From: Dromaius novaehollandiae
Taxonomy: Eukaryota > Chordata > Aves > Casuariiformes > Dromaiidae
DNA length: 64,000 bases
Direction: 5' to 3'
NCBI RefSeq assembly: GCF_036370855.1
Contig: NC_088130.1
Location: forward strand, 61,542,941-61,606,940
The notes beneath the pieces are model-generated. The model was not told the DNA's origin. It saw only the letters and a list, made by a program, of their open reading frames with translations, and ran no database searches. The first letter of the stretch is position 1. Each line of letters opens with the position of its first letter. Both the position numbers and the translations under genes were made by a program. Positions 36,601-51,600 of the stretch are shown one piece after another.

Positions 36601-39600
36601 CTATCTATATACACAAAGTAAGGTGGTTTAAGATTTGCACTAGGAAGTAGATCTGCTGAACACTTTTACACAGACATCAAAGCAGCATGCTCCATATGTA
36701 TCAAGACTGTACAGTGTATCGCTACTAGAAGAGGACTTTTCCAGACCACAAACTTTGTTTGACAGTATGAACTGGAAGCAGTTATGTTCACACTCCATTT
36801 GGCCAGCTTGAGAATAGCTCGTGTTAACGATGCAGTTTCTCACATCTTGTGACCCGAGTATGAAGCCACCATACCAATGTGGCATATAGCAAAAAACGGA
36901 AAGCTAACTCCACTGCTGTAGGAAGCTCCGAAACATTAAGCCTTTCAATAAGCACTAATACTGATGTAACTCTTTATTTGGCCTAGCATGAAAGTCAAGT
37001 CCAAGACCATTTGCAGCTTTGCTTGCATCCACTCACACGCCATCAATGAGCCAGTAAAGGCCCCTGAAGAGCTGGAACACTGAACTCTTTCTGACAGGAC
37101 TATCTGGCATCAAGAAGTGAAAAAGGCAACCAACTTTTGTCTGTAGTGAAAAGGTTCAGATGCTGAAAAAGTTAATGCTACTTCAGCACTTTGCAATGAT
37201 AACTGCAAGCTAGATTCAGTCCAAGTACTTTTGAGAGGTTTGGTTATTAGCAGCTGAAAGATTTGTCTGACAAGAGGATTATAGGTCCCTACTTTCTTTA
37301 TGACTGCATTTCATAAAAAGACTAATAAATTTCTCAAAAATTGAATCTTTGACAGAATTAAGAAGCTGAATTATTATTCAAATACTGCCAAAATTATACA
37401 GCTATACACAGGCTAACTGAAAAGCCATCTACATACCATCAGCACATTTACAGTAATTGCCACTTGACAGGGATGCTTTAGAAGACCTGGATATAACAAC
37501 ATAAAAAAAGCATAGCCCTCAAGGCATTCTCTGCCTAATAAATAATATATAAAAAGCTATGCATCATCATATATTATTTAAATTATAAATATAATAAACC
37601 ATGCTGCTGTGCTAGATCTCTGGATGAAAACTGTACTGCAAATTGACTGGAAGTCAAATACAATCCCCGCCCCTACTTCCCCCGATAGCCTACAAAGCTA
37701 TATTTTTAGCTGGCTACAATTCTGTTCCTGTATGAAATTTATTTTCGGAAAGATCAGTTACCCAGTTGCTACTGTGGAGCAAGCACACAACAATGTGCAT
37801 TTGGAGCTTTGTATGGCACAGCAGTTTTAGGGGAAGATCAGTGGCCTATTTACCAGGATAGGAGAATCCTGCAAGGTGACCAACACAAGTGTTTTCCTAT
37901 GGATGCTCTATTCTGTGCTTCTCATTTACATTTCTGTACAGGAGCAGCCATGTGCTGGAAAATTCAGTCTGAGAAATGCCTTGTGTTATACATATGTTTT
38001 AGGTTTAAAAAAATATCTTGCCATGCAAGTGGCAATTACAGAATGTAATCAGCCCACAAAAATGTTTCAGATCTATGCATACTGTCATATTGTAAGGAAT
38101 TTCAAGTTAACAGGTGGTGGAAGTACCTGCACTACATCAGTAGTAGCATGAGGGACAGCTGCACAGACCGATTCCAAGCTCCTTTCCAAAAAGGAAAAAT
38201 CACCCTTGTGTCCACTCCGGGGCATTCGGCATCCTTCACTGTAATCATCATTCAGCCCCTTCTACCCCACCTTGTCCCAGTCTTCTGGGCTTCTAAGGAA
38301 AATTGAGTTTTCAGTAGAGCAAAACAGGTTCCATGGCAGACAGGGGACAGTAGTAGCAGTAACCTTCTCGGACTACCTTCAGTGCATGAGAAGTCAAGTA
38401 CCAGATCCAAAAGCCCTATTTACTGTACCAAAAAGGGGTATGGTATTTCACAGACCAACACAGTTTGCCTCCACATCCATCCCACCCTAAACTGGCCTGG
38501 TGAAACTAGGAGGGATTATGTAGCCCCCAGAAACAGCCCCTTCCAATGCCTATTGAGTGCACCAAGCTAGTGTTCATGGCAATGAGTGCCAAATGCAGCT
38601 ATTTGGGCATGACAAACAGATCAGATGCACTTATCTCTGCTACAGCAAACTCATTTTCTGTGCAGGGCACATGATTAGCTCAACCAAGCAGCTCACTACC
38701 TCTAAAGACTGTTGCATATCTGACCCTTGAAATTACTCCCCCTTCCTGCTTACTCAGCACTATATTGATTTATCTCCAATATTGTTAGATCTGTTATAAT
38801 ACAGAATACCTTGCAGTATGCTCAAAATTGTCTGACCTTTTAGCTGTCCCACTAGAAGCAGAAGTATATGCCACACTGCTCAAAGCTTAAGGCCAAAAAG
38901 TTTGCTTTTTTTTTTTATTTTTTATTTTTTATGCCAAACATCTTGAACAACTCTATGGTAGTCTTTAAAAGACAAAGTGGTTCAACAACAAAACAGCACA
39001 TATTAATGCCAGCATCTTTTCCTATGTACCAAACCCACGGACAGGTAACATCACCTACATTCATTCTGATGTCCACACAGTCATTACTATCTTGAACTCT
39101 TGATTTTTATAGAAATGGAAAAATCTCATTACAAAAAAAACTAACCCACACGCTCTTAGAAGTATGAAAGTAAAAGATGCAACACCCCACCCAATTATTA
39201 TTGCCATGCAGGGGAAGAAAGCTCATCTGTTACTGCAAAGCATCTTTGTAGTAAGGAGGTGTTCATACTAAAAAAACAAGCTTTGCCTCTGGGTGTGTTT
39301 AAGTGCACTAAAGTAGCAGTAAGTAGCAGAATACACATATAGCATATATGGCATCAATTATTTATGCTTTTGTTTCAAAAAATCAGATTCAGAACTGGGG
39401 AAATAGAAAACATATATAGACAAAAATTTCTCCCTCCTGAACAGGGCACTTGCCTTCAGCTATGTATTTCTTGATGCTTAGCCTCATCATGTCTTGGCCA
39501 CACTGCTGCTGAAAGACTTTAAAGTGTATTAAATTCTAGCCTGTTATTAGTATCTCTAACATTAAATATACTTGTTCAGGCCAAACTAGGTTTTAGCAGT

Positions 39601-42600
39601 AGGGTAATTTTGTCCTTTTAACATTCTACAATTCAAGACACCCAATACGGTTTCAAACTAGCATGCTATGCTTTGAAGTTTGGATAAGTTTTTTTTCCTA
39701 ATTACCACCACAAATAACAAGCGATTTCCTACAAAACCCTGTCTAGTAAGTTACAGAAACTATGCAAGTGTTGTTCTGAAGGCTGTAGCTCAGCATTCAC
39801 TATGAAAAGAGAAGCTCCAAAAAAAGATCACTTTTTATAGGATACCTTTTGATATTGCCATCATTTGAAGATCTCAGGTAAAAGCTTGCTAAGAGGTTAG
39901 TGCTGGTATTAAAGTAGGAACTACATATAACTCATTTCAACACCCACACCCACACACAAAATGCCTGAAGAGATATCCCCTATGACTTCTTTTAAATAAG
40001 ATGCAACACTGGCAGGAATCCTTAGCCTTCCCAGCCAATTCCTAACATGACATTGAGGAGTTACATAGATAGATAAATGATCAGCATCTACCACAGAGAC
40101 TAAAACAGGTGAAGACAACATTTGCCTTTGACTGCTTTTACCAGCTTTCATCTCAATGTCCCACAAAATGTATTCCTTCATACTGATTTTGCTAATGCTT
40201 CCCAAATAATAATATACACTTGAAATAAACCTGCAAAGTAAGTCAATTAGACAACACCAATGATCTAGTCAATGAGCCCAACAGCGAGAGGGGAACAACA
40301 TGTAATTCCTTCATGGCTTCTGCTCCGGTATCCCCGGAAACCAGCTGCAGCTGCTTGGTTCAAATTGTGTACTATGGCAAAAATGTCTGCAATTCAGCTC
40401 TAATAACTAGCATTTCTTCACTCACTAAGTAGTGATTATGAGCCAGAGCAGCAGCTCCTCAAACATAACAGCTCTTCTCTAGAATCTGGAGTATGACTTG
40501 CATGTTCGAAAGCATGGTATGTCTGTGAAGTCAGGGCACTCCCATCTCAAAAATGTTTCGGCTAGGTCTGCTGCAACTGAGCTGATGACACCAACTACAC
40601 AAGATTTGCAGACACATCAGTATAAAAGCTAGTTCACTTGCACAGAACAGCCTCACCAAACAGAAGAGCGTGTAGTGTCAGGATATCACAAGCTAAGTGG
40701 TCACTTAGTCTTGAGTTAGTCCAAGGAGTTACTGGGGCACTTCCAAGGAAGGGAACTACTTAAGGACTTCATTAGACACATTTAGCTTGAATTGGGGGGA
40801 AGGTCAATAAGCTTCAACTGGAAATCTTCCTATCTGGCACTATTTTATTTGTGACTTCAATGTCCTAACAGCTCCAACTCCAGCAGCAAAAGAAATATGA
40901 AGTGTCTTCAGTTACTGAAGAGTTTTATGTAAACCTTATCACTATTACTTTGACTGGATGTCCTTCAGACCTTATGCCCTCCTCTCACTGAACTATTAGC
41001 TTTTTCCACTTCTAGAATAGTCTAAGTTTCAAACTAATTTCAGGCACTGTGTGTGCCACTTTAGTCCACCATGTAGTGGTCTGAAGTGTTCAACAGTGCG
41101 CATTGGAGAGGCCCAGAGAAAACAGCAAACTGACTATACACACTTCAGAAGTTGCATTTGGACTTTCAGATTCTTCTCAGGAGCAGTTTATTTTCAGTGT
41201 ATCACACAGTTCAGGTAGTAGTAATCAAACTTATAATGCAAAAGGAAAAGCTGCAAGGGAAAACCCAGATTTACAAGATTAACCAAGATGTTAAGTGGAT
41301 TATCTTTGTGCTAAAGTGAAAGAAATCAGAACTACTAAATTCCCACTAAATGGGGCCATTCTCAGCCAAAAACCACTCCGCAGACTCCCACGCAAGCCTT
41401 ACATGTCTGCCTTTGGTGGAAAAGGCTACCACTGCTGACACATTAGCAGCAAACACAGATGAGAAGCCGAACGGAACTGTCCATACAAATGCTACAACCC
41501 ATTTCCAATCCTGTACCAGAGGTGGCCAAACCACTTTTAAAGCCTTGTTTCTTTTGTTGTTCTGCTCCTCTCCACCAAAACACATAATTAGTGCAAATTT
41601 AGCTGCCTTATGTTTTAATAAAAGCACAACAGGCACTAACAAGGACAAAACAGTGGACTGAGCAGACATAAGCAATTGCGATTGATTGCATAAATTAGTA
41701 TTAGGACAAGAAAACAAATTAAAATATGACCATCTGATTTAGATATCAACTGTTCAGAAGTAAATGCATATTAGAGCCAAAAAAAGATTTGGAGACTCTT
41801 CCAGGCTTATTTTCTGTACAGTCAGCTTCACTGTTCTGCAGAACTAAGAGCCTGTCAACAGCAAGGAGGCATTTTGAAGTAACAGAAAATGTTATAGTGA
41901 ACCCATTAAAGATGCGAGGAAGCTCACGGGGGAGTGGATTGTGAACACAGATGGAAACTGATTTTAAGATGAAATTAAAGATGTGGCTCTGGCTTCTCAG
42001 TAGAGTAGATAGACTTCAGTTTTCAGAAGGCATTGGGAAGAAAGCAGTGTTCTTGTAAGCTTCATTATTTTTAACAGCGGTGTGGAGATGTTCTGCGATT
42101 GTTTCTCCTAGACAACTTTTAATATTTTCCCAAACTTAGTTCAGTAGAACTTTGAAAACCTGAACTTGTGTATACATTTTTCCCCATTAATGAAGAAGCT
42201 CTACTTCCCCAGCTATCTTTGAAGAACACCAGATAATCTCAGTACCAAACTTGTTCACCGCAGATATGTTTCTCTCCACCTCTATGGACATTTTAGAGTA
42301 GTAGCTGTTATGATGTTCACATATACAGGTATGCTTGTGTACAAACAGCTGCAGTGTACTAACTACAAAGGGAAACAAACCACAAGAAGCAAAAATACCA
42401 AAACAATGAGAGTTTATGTAGATTTATCAGCTTTAAACAAGCAATGACCAACAGGTAGGCTAGGATGAGCTACCCAGCCAGATCCTGAGCATGACAGCTT
42501 AGGATCCCAATCCAGCAAATACTTTTGGTAGGTGTGAGACTATATAAACACACACAGAGTGGGAAACTCATGACAGTTTTGCATACTGTAAATACTTAAA

Positions 42601-45600
42601 AATGCATTTAAGTGTTAACTCATAGTCTGAAAGCTGCAAACTTGCATGCATACACTGCACCATTACTTTTCTACTCTAGGGGAAAAAATACCATAGGTTT
42701 TTCTTCCTTTCCCATCCTAATATAGAGGTAATATCTTGGCAGCTGTAGTGTAAGAGGAAGGGGGGGAGGAGAGAATAATCCAAGCAAGTCAAATTAGTGA
42801 CCTAGTTGCCTGTTCAGTGATAAAGACAGCCAAAGCAGCAATTTTGAGCAGACTTAGTAACCACCTGATCTACAACATGCATTTTAAAATTACAGCTTCA
42901 GCAGCAGCATGTGTACCCCTACAGAGTATGTCATTAACATCCTATGTTTAACTTTTGGAAAAAAATTGAAGAAACAAGTATTCACTAGAAACCAGCTCTT
43001 ACATAGCCTAGTTACAGAAGAAAAATAACTTGTTGCCACCCTTCAGAGAATGTTGGTCTTTCAAAAGAGCTCTAATTTGCTTATATTTGCATACAACAAG
43101 TCATAGAGTAACCATTATTTTTTGCAGTTCATTAAAAACCACACAGCCTTTATTGCATTGTGGGCTGGGTTAACTTTACAGGTTGCAAGCACTGTTCTAG
43201 CACCTATCAAATCAAGACCTCACCACACTGGACATTATGCAAACAGTAAAACTTGTCTTGCCCTTAAGTTGTTACTTGCCTTGCCCTTAAGTTACGTCAA
43301 CAGCACCAACTTCCTCAAGCAACAGGGGACAAGTTTCAAAATATGCTTCTTTACTCTCTTGTTACGCAGAGACGATTAGTCTTATTTGAGTACCAGATTG
43401 TTTACTGTCGGTCTAAATACTTGAGTTATACTGCAATATTTTCAGCTGGCCTTTTCCAAACAGAGTATTATTCATGGCAAGTGTCAAAGTGTGAAAGCAA
43501 GAAGTCTCGGATCCTTAAACAGCAACACAGGACCACTAGTTACAAAGCGAATTCTAGATGCCGGGTTTTATTTGTGGGTTTTTTTTTTTTTTTTTTTTGG
43601 GGGGGGGTGTCTTTTTTTTGAATCAGTTTGGGTTTTGTTCTGGAATTTATCATTACTGGAATAAGGCTAAGAGGGAGGAATTTGTCAGCATTGAAAAACC
43701 CTACAAGTGCTTGCGCTACTGCACCTCAGCAGCCTGCTCTAATGGTCGGTGCATTCAGCCTGCAGAAAGGCTAGTCCTCTTGTACACTGCCCCTGTTTCT
43801 GCAATATACCTTTAGCCATGGCATGGGGGCGACTAAGCTGCCAGGTTCTTGGTGATGACCCTTAAACTGTGAGGTCAGATGCAGCTTAGTTTTCTTTGGA
43901 AGGAAAAACTACCTTCTCCTGCTGCCAAAAGGACTCCCATGCTAAAGGCAAATACACTGGATCTGCAGCAAAGCTGCCAGTGTATTTTATGGCTTCAAAA
44001 TATTTACTTTTAAACAGATATCTGAAAGACATCTACATAATTAACTACTGTTTAGCATAGCTCAGCAAAGCCATGTCATCTTTGCAAGGTAAAGAGCCTG
44101 CAGAGACAAAGGTTGAACACTGGCTGTTTACAGCCCACAGCAAGAGGGACAGCATTTCAAGTTCAACAGTCCAGACCTTCCTCACAGGGGAAGACCTAGG
44201 AGTCAGATGTTGGGGAAGTGTCCTCAGGAGTATCCAAGCAATGACATGCAGCACAAGCTCTTTCATGTATGCTGGATGGCTGCCCAACCTTTCAGAGTAG
44301 TATGTCTTAGGACACAAGATTTCTTATTCCACTTAGGCACATTTGCTAGAACTGTCCTATCAGGATTAAAATGCTATTAACCCCCCATCAGCAGGGCAAA
44401 GTAATTTTTCTAGGCAAATCCAAAGCAGGGTAACCCATACTGTCAACTAAGCTGTACATGCCACAGATCTTGCATCCACTGTACAATCACTTCTGCATCA
44501 GGCATTGCAGGCTATGTAGTAGTATTTTGCGTTTCTGCCCTAATCTGCAAAATAATCACAGGCAGCACATAGCTCATGTGCTTTTTTTAATCTGTGAAAA
44601 GTTGGCTTTAAACATAGCTAGTGCAATATCAGACTAGTGATCATGGAAATCTGCATCACCAGTTTGTTATTCTTACAGTTCAGTAGTTTAACACAAAAAG
44701 CCACAACAAGATTCTTAATTCACAAATTAAACACTGACTAATCTGGCATTCTTGTACATGTTATCACAGGACACTGAAGTTGTTTCCAGCGCAAAATGAC
44801 TTCTTTAAAGCCCCAGCTTCATCCTGCTTGCTGATTACAGCAAACTAATAAGAAAAAAGAAACAGCTGAGGCTACATCCCTACCCCATACACATCTTTCT
44901 TGAAGGACAATTCTGTTAATCCAGAAGCTTAAGCATGTAAAAAGGATTCTGCATGCTCCAGAAGAAGGTATTAATTAATAGATATTTTCAATAGTTCATC
45001 CTATAATTTTCTTGGACACAGCCAGAACAGAAGTGACACTGAGCACTGCAGAGATGAGTGCCTGTGAATCACATCTCTGGCACCACTGCTGACCTAGGGA
45101 CCCATGCTGGGAAATCCCATGTCTAAACAAGATTCTCTGTATATCCTTTCTCCATAACACTTGGTAAACTGCCCAACAGAAGTGACTAAGAAGGAAGTGT
45201 CTTGAAGTGTCCTGAACTTCAGTACCAAACTCAAGGTTACAATTAGGTATTTGTATGAGGCTGACTGAGTCCGAGATCCTGTACATGACCTCCTCCACCA
45301 CACGTTTGGTTCAAATGGTTGGCCTACTTCCTCAAGGAAGAAAAAAAAAAGCAGCTAAATTGGGATACTTTATTCGGTCAGCTAGCCCTAGGGCATTTGG
45401 CCCAGAAGCACTTATAACTTGCATCTTCCACCTTCTGGGTGGCATTAAGCACAGCCCTCTTACCTTTCCTGCTGGCACCAGACCACTGACCAGACAAACA
45501 CAGAAGTCCAAGCCAGAAGAGAAAAAGGTCTGGCCGAGACCACAGAAAGCAGTCTTGCTGTCAGGATCTCACACACTTGACATTGCAGAGTGAGCCGATA

Positions 45601-48583
45601 AGCAGCAACGATCCGTCCTTCCAGCTGAGCACCTCAGACCAGAGGCATGTTTCTTCACTGCCTGCTGGGTTTTGGCCCTATCCCACCATGCAGCCAAGAG
45701 CACAGAAGGTGAAGTTTTGACAAAGGGAAGGGGAATTAAGGATTCCCCTGGGTATACTAATAGTGTGATGACTATGTTACTCATTCAAAAAACAGAAGAT
45801 ATGGGCTTAGTCTCTTTGAGATGAGGAGGGAGTTGAACCCATCTTTAAGGAATAAGCCAAGGGTGGCCAATACCTTTGGCAGAGCGCCACATACTCAGTT
45901 TCTTGCACAAGACAGAGTCCCAAGGAAGGTATAGCTGTCCCCAGGCAAGAGATGATAGAAGCCCTCCAAGATCTCCTACAAACCAGGCTAGTCTGGGTAC
46001 TTAAAAGAGGGGTTTAAAAATCACTCTTCAGTGCTGAATTATTTATATTTCAGGCACCTCTGTGCAATTTTAGAGCAGTGTGTTAAATAGGGTAAAAGTT
46101 ACAAAATGCAAGATAGTCCCCACTATGCTTGTTGCAATATTTTAAAGACAAGAAATAAGATAGAGTTCTTAAAGCAGAATTTTGAAGAACCAAACTTGCC
46201 TAGTACACAAATGAGAAAAAGGACCAGCAATGAAGAACAAAGCAAGGTCTTCCTTCTTCGAGCAAAACTAAACATCCTCCAGCTGACACATCCAAGAAGT
46301 CTGAACACCAACTATCACTCTTCACCACAGTCATCTGTTTAATTTAAAAGGATTTTTTTTAACCCAGAGGTTAAAGTGAAAGCCATAGAACAGAATCCAG
46401 CAACATAGCTCCCAAAGTTGCATGAAAGGAACAAAGATGTTTTGTTTTCTTTATGCATCAGAAGCCTCCTACAAACTGTTCCAGAGTAGTAAGTGCTTGA
46501 TAACATCCTTCCTAGAAGCCTGCCATGTCAAGTGGGAACACAACAGAAGAGCTTCAGCGACAAACTGAAGACAGGATCTGCTCAGGGCTGGTAATCAGGC
46601 TGACCTGAGTGCAGTCTAGACAGGTTACTGCACATCATTCAGCAGCATGTTACCAAAGTGCAACAGGTTAGTGCACACACACAGTCAAGGTTTGTTCAAG
46701 GAGTTAAACGATACATAAGCCACCTATAAAAATTACTGCTGAGCAACATTTAGGCCAACAGTTTAGCAGGATTCAAAAGGGATTAGACATTGTATGGATA
46801 ATAAGAACATCCACAATTACATTAGCTAGGATAAAACAGTTTATTAAAGGATTAAAGGAATACCAAGCCTTGTGGCATGAGTCAGCCGCTATATCATAGT
46901 CAAATTGTTCTTTCTGGATATTTTGCTTAGTATGGTATGGTAGAAACCATGTCCACTGTTCTAGCAACTGCTAGCTAAATTATATTAAGGATCAGCCTAC
47001 TCAAAATAGACCCTAAAACAAATGCACACACCCCCAAACCAAGTTTCACTTGCTCAGCTCCAAACTTCTTTAATGACCTCACTCAACTGTATATTGCGTT
47101 TATTTTGGAATAAGAGCAAGTCAGGCCAAACTTTCTGATTCATATTCATGAATACTTGCAACACAGTAAACTGGAATTAAGAGGGGCATTTAAGTCATGC
47201 AAGTTTATATACTGACTCACCCTCAAAGTCGGATCATCACAGTGAAACACCCAGATCATCATAATGAAACACCTAAGTAAGCAGTTCTGCACTGAGTTTA
47301 GTAACCTGTCAGTATTTGAGGCTAGAGAAACCAGAGATTTCTTTAGAAACATACAGTTTGCCTTGTCCTGCCTACAACCCATCTTAAAACAGATCAACCA
47401 GAGAATCAAAAATCCCTCTCCATGCAAAAGAAAGGTTTGTCTCCTACGGAAGGACTACTCACTCACTTTGGAAAGGCTTAAACATTCCAGTCTAATACTC
47501 TGGACTCCAAGCTTTCAGCCCAGTGCAAGCTTGATGGAATAATTGAAGACATGCAGAAACCAAATATTTTTAGCGGCATGCCTTTCCTTACATCTACAAA
47601 AAGCAGCTTAATTTGCTGTTAGCCCTATGAAATGGCAAAGAGATTCTGACAAAGGAGCTATAATTACCAAGTTATCTCCAGCTGAAGTGTCAGCTACCAT
47701 ATGCTCTTTTCAGAAAACCCAGACTACTCATGTGCATAGTTTATCAAGCTCCCTATATCAAGCTCCATTTTGACAAGAGGGTGGTTTTGACTGTACCAAG
47801 TTTTTTGGTACTTTTAGTTGTCGAAATAGTGAAAATAGACAGGAAAAAGAATAGGAAATCCAAACAGTAGAGCAACTCATTATTAATACACAATTTAAAG
47901 AGTTCACATCAGGTTATGCAGGTTTCATCCCTTATTGTCTCAAACTTAGTTAACTATCTTGCCCATGATAGCAAATCTTTGGAAAGTGTGCCCATCCAAT
48001 TTCAGAAGTGACTTTTGAAACTTAATTTCTTGATTGTAGTGTCAGATGAAGTTTCAGAAGCCTTAAAGAGCCTGAAGTCCTGTATCTGATATTAGCACTT
48101 TTTCAATGCAAGAACACCTTGAAGGATCAAGTGAGATGCAAGAGATAGATGAAAAGCTTATAAGCCACAAGGAGAGACAAGCCTAACCAGGTACTCATGC
48201 CACCGCTCCTTCTGCAAAAGTTACTTACAAATAAAAAACCCTACCCCAATTATCTGCATTATGCCAGGGACTGGAATTTTACATTAACATTTCAGTACTG
48301 CAGAAGCTGATGTCATTTACCAAGGAAAACGTCCCTCTCACATTTGGCAATAATTCAGAAGTCCAGTCAACTATTAGTTGTAACACACTGGCTTTCATTT
48401 CTAGTAGAGAGTTTAAAAATTTTAGCTACATTTCTTAGACACAGTCAAAGCAGAAATAGCTAGTCAAGCGATGGAAGTTTTGGAAGAACTAACTAAAGCT
48501 CCAACAGGATCTGCATCACAGAAGTTCAGAACCTACCTAGTGTCTCAAACACTACAAGAGCAGCAGGTAGCCTCCAAACACAC

Positions 48584-48620
<37 letters not shown>

Positions 48621-51600
48621 ATACACACACACAGAGAGTGACCATTACTATTTCAGTAGAGTGGGATTTTTCCCAGTTAAACTTGATCCTGTCATCAACT
48701 TTCACCAGTTACTGCCCTTCACACCAAGAAGTAAACTTAAAAGTCCTCACTTCCATGTCAAAGAAGCTTAAGACAGCTTTGGCCACTACTTTTCCCCAAG
48801 TTAGTATGCAAAGACAAGATCAGAAAAGAAGTATTAGATGAGAGGCAGAAAAATGCATGCTTAGTCTTCTGTAACTTCTCTTAGCACCTGGTGTTCTGTT
48901 TAAGATTCAGTGCCTGTAGAAATACCTGTCATAGTTGGCACTTACAAATATGCTTGTGGCAGCAGGAAACAATTGGCTCATACTCTGCTTGTTTTATTCA
49001 GTCAGGCTTTCTCTGGAGTTTGTTTTTTGTGCCAACGTAAAACAGAATTAAGTGTTCCATAAGGGAAAAAAAAAAAAAAAGATTAAAAACTTACTCGTTT
49101 TACCCACAGAAATGCAAGACAGCATGCACAATCATGATCAACAAAACACACATGGTAAGAGGTCTCAATTTCTCATCATAAGCACTGAGGGCCTGAAACA
49201 ATCCCTGCCTAGTTGCCATTTCAGTGATTTAGCTCTGACATGAAATACAATTCTCATTTCTATCTTTGCTTGCATGTAAGGTTTATTTTGCACCCATTTT
49301 TGCTGTAATAGTTGCATGACTACATTGAAGAGTAGGGCTGTAACATGAAGCACTCCAGTGTCAGAATTCACACTGCATTCATCTCTCAATATTACAGGAA
49401 TGAATGTACATAGAGAGTGGTTTTCCCCAGGGATCCTTCTGCAGTCAGCAAGGCAATACCCAGACAAGGTATGATTATATGAGGACCACCATCAGGATTA
49501 CATCACTGAAGGACCCCCACCACTGAGAACATGTCTTTTGGTTGTAGTCAAATTTCTTCTCTGTATAAATCTCAAGCTGCTCATTGCTCCTAGTTCTTCT
49601 GTCAACCATTATCATTTCTCAGTCTCAACATTTGCTAGTTATTTTCCTAGAGATATTTAAGAGACTGCAGTTGCCAAGACAACTGCTTTATCAACACCAG
49701 CACCTCAGCTCATCTATCTTGGGCTTCCCTTCAGTTCACCAAGACTTCTAGGAAGTCAGCTGTCACAAAAGAGTCATTCTGAAATTGGTCTAAAAGGAGG
49801 AGGAAGAAGAAAAAAAAGCACACCCATCCTTTCAGTAGCCTTTGAGGTCTTCTGTCCTAGGAATCTCAAGTTCTTTTAACAGGCTGCTTCTTTCTTCTGT
49901 AGAAACAGATGATTAATTAGACCTTCAAAAGTGATATTTCCTGTAAAGCTGGAAATCTGATAACTTTGAAATTCCAGGGCACTGAGGTGATGAAAGCAAA
50001 AGATATAATCACAGAGCTATACATCTTAAACCAAGTTTATGCATGCCTATGTTGAAAGTTTCAATAATTTACTGAAGCCTCATTCTATTTTGCTTTGTTA
50101 CCAAGAGAAGCAGCAAATGACTCAGTATTTGTTCAAATATGTATCAAACTCAACTAGGTCTTTGAAATGCATACCTATATCTATATTTAATATCAGAACT
50201 TCCACAAAGAAGTAAGTGAATAATCCCCAGGTATATGCATATTTTAACTAAGTGAGGCCCAAGTAGTCACATTGTCAGCCTCTCTTCCCTTAGCAACCTG
50301 ATGGCCAATTCAACTAAGCTTTGCAAGGAACTAAGGCCTCAAAATATACAACTCAGTTTCTGCAAGTGTCAGAAAAGCAAACAGGAAATAAGACCCTGCA
50401 TAGCTCACTTCCCCATATTTCATCTAAGTTTAACACAGAAAACAAATTGTTACTATCCCAAACATAACAAGAGCTTTGCTCAGAATTTACATCTTACAAA
50501 AGATGGGATAAGCCAACTAAAACAGAAATAGTAAGAGTCAGGTTTTGTTAAGTTCTGCTGCTACTGAAAAGACCTGCACCTTTGTACAATCAGCATTTGA
50601 AACAATACAAAAGCAGTTTCCCAGGTCTATGTTTATGTCTACATGCCTGCCACTGCTGTGACAGATTTACAGCTGTAACTGGACTAGCTTTGAATCAGTT
50701 AGCGTGGATACTGGTAGCAGTCTAACCATGGCAACATGGGATTAAGCATGGGCTGCAAAACCAGCTCATAAGCTGGGTCAATTCACAACTGGTGTTGAAT
50801 ATCATGCTGTTGGTGCTAGACCACTAATGTGCTTGAGACAGGTTGAATATGCACTTGCTGCAATGCAGGCATACTTAAACACTATAAAATGATCTCAGGT
50901 TAGTACTGTGAACCTTGGTTATTTGCCATGGTTGACAGTGTTAATGGAGAAAGCACTGCGTGTTCCTTTCATTGTACCTATTAATATAATGTTAACAAAA
51001 TTAGAACAGAAAAAGACTTTATATTCTGACTGAAACTCAAACTCTGCCTTGCAATCCTATTAAGCTATGATCAAACATTATTTTAGCAATTAAGTATCAA
51101 TACAACAGCATTTATCAATACACTTATAATTAAACTGAAGAAGTCTTAGCATTTACAAACCCTGGCTTTCCTTATAAAAGGAAAGGTACCTGCAGGTCAT
51201 TTGTGCTGTAGTTTTCTATTTAAAGTGCTTGCTAAGTGTAGAATTTGGCTTTCTGCCCATGTGTTTCAAGCTCAGTGTCGTGGCATAGCCTGGGTAATTG
51301 CACTTAGGGTGACAAGCATAACAGAACTTTAAGGCATGTCAATAATATACTTTAAACCTCGGCTTAGCTTAGTAGGACCAAATCTTGCTCTGCAAACACA
51401 CTGGTCCCACAAAACCACACACGAGGCTGTTTACCTGGCCATGCTACAGAACTGCCAAGGCGTTGCACACTTGGACACTTGACACTCAAATCCCTCATGC
51501 TGGTTTCACAATGTTTAGAGGCTCTGTTTTGAATCTAATCTTCTCTCCTGTGCTCCGAAGGCCTAGGGTGCCTGTAGTAGCACAGGAGAACAGGAGCTGG

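Noticed and set aside
45845..45900. Possible transposon end (GGGTGGCCAATACCTTTGG)
   Set aside because: Too short and without a recognisable continuation.
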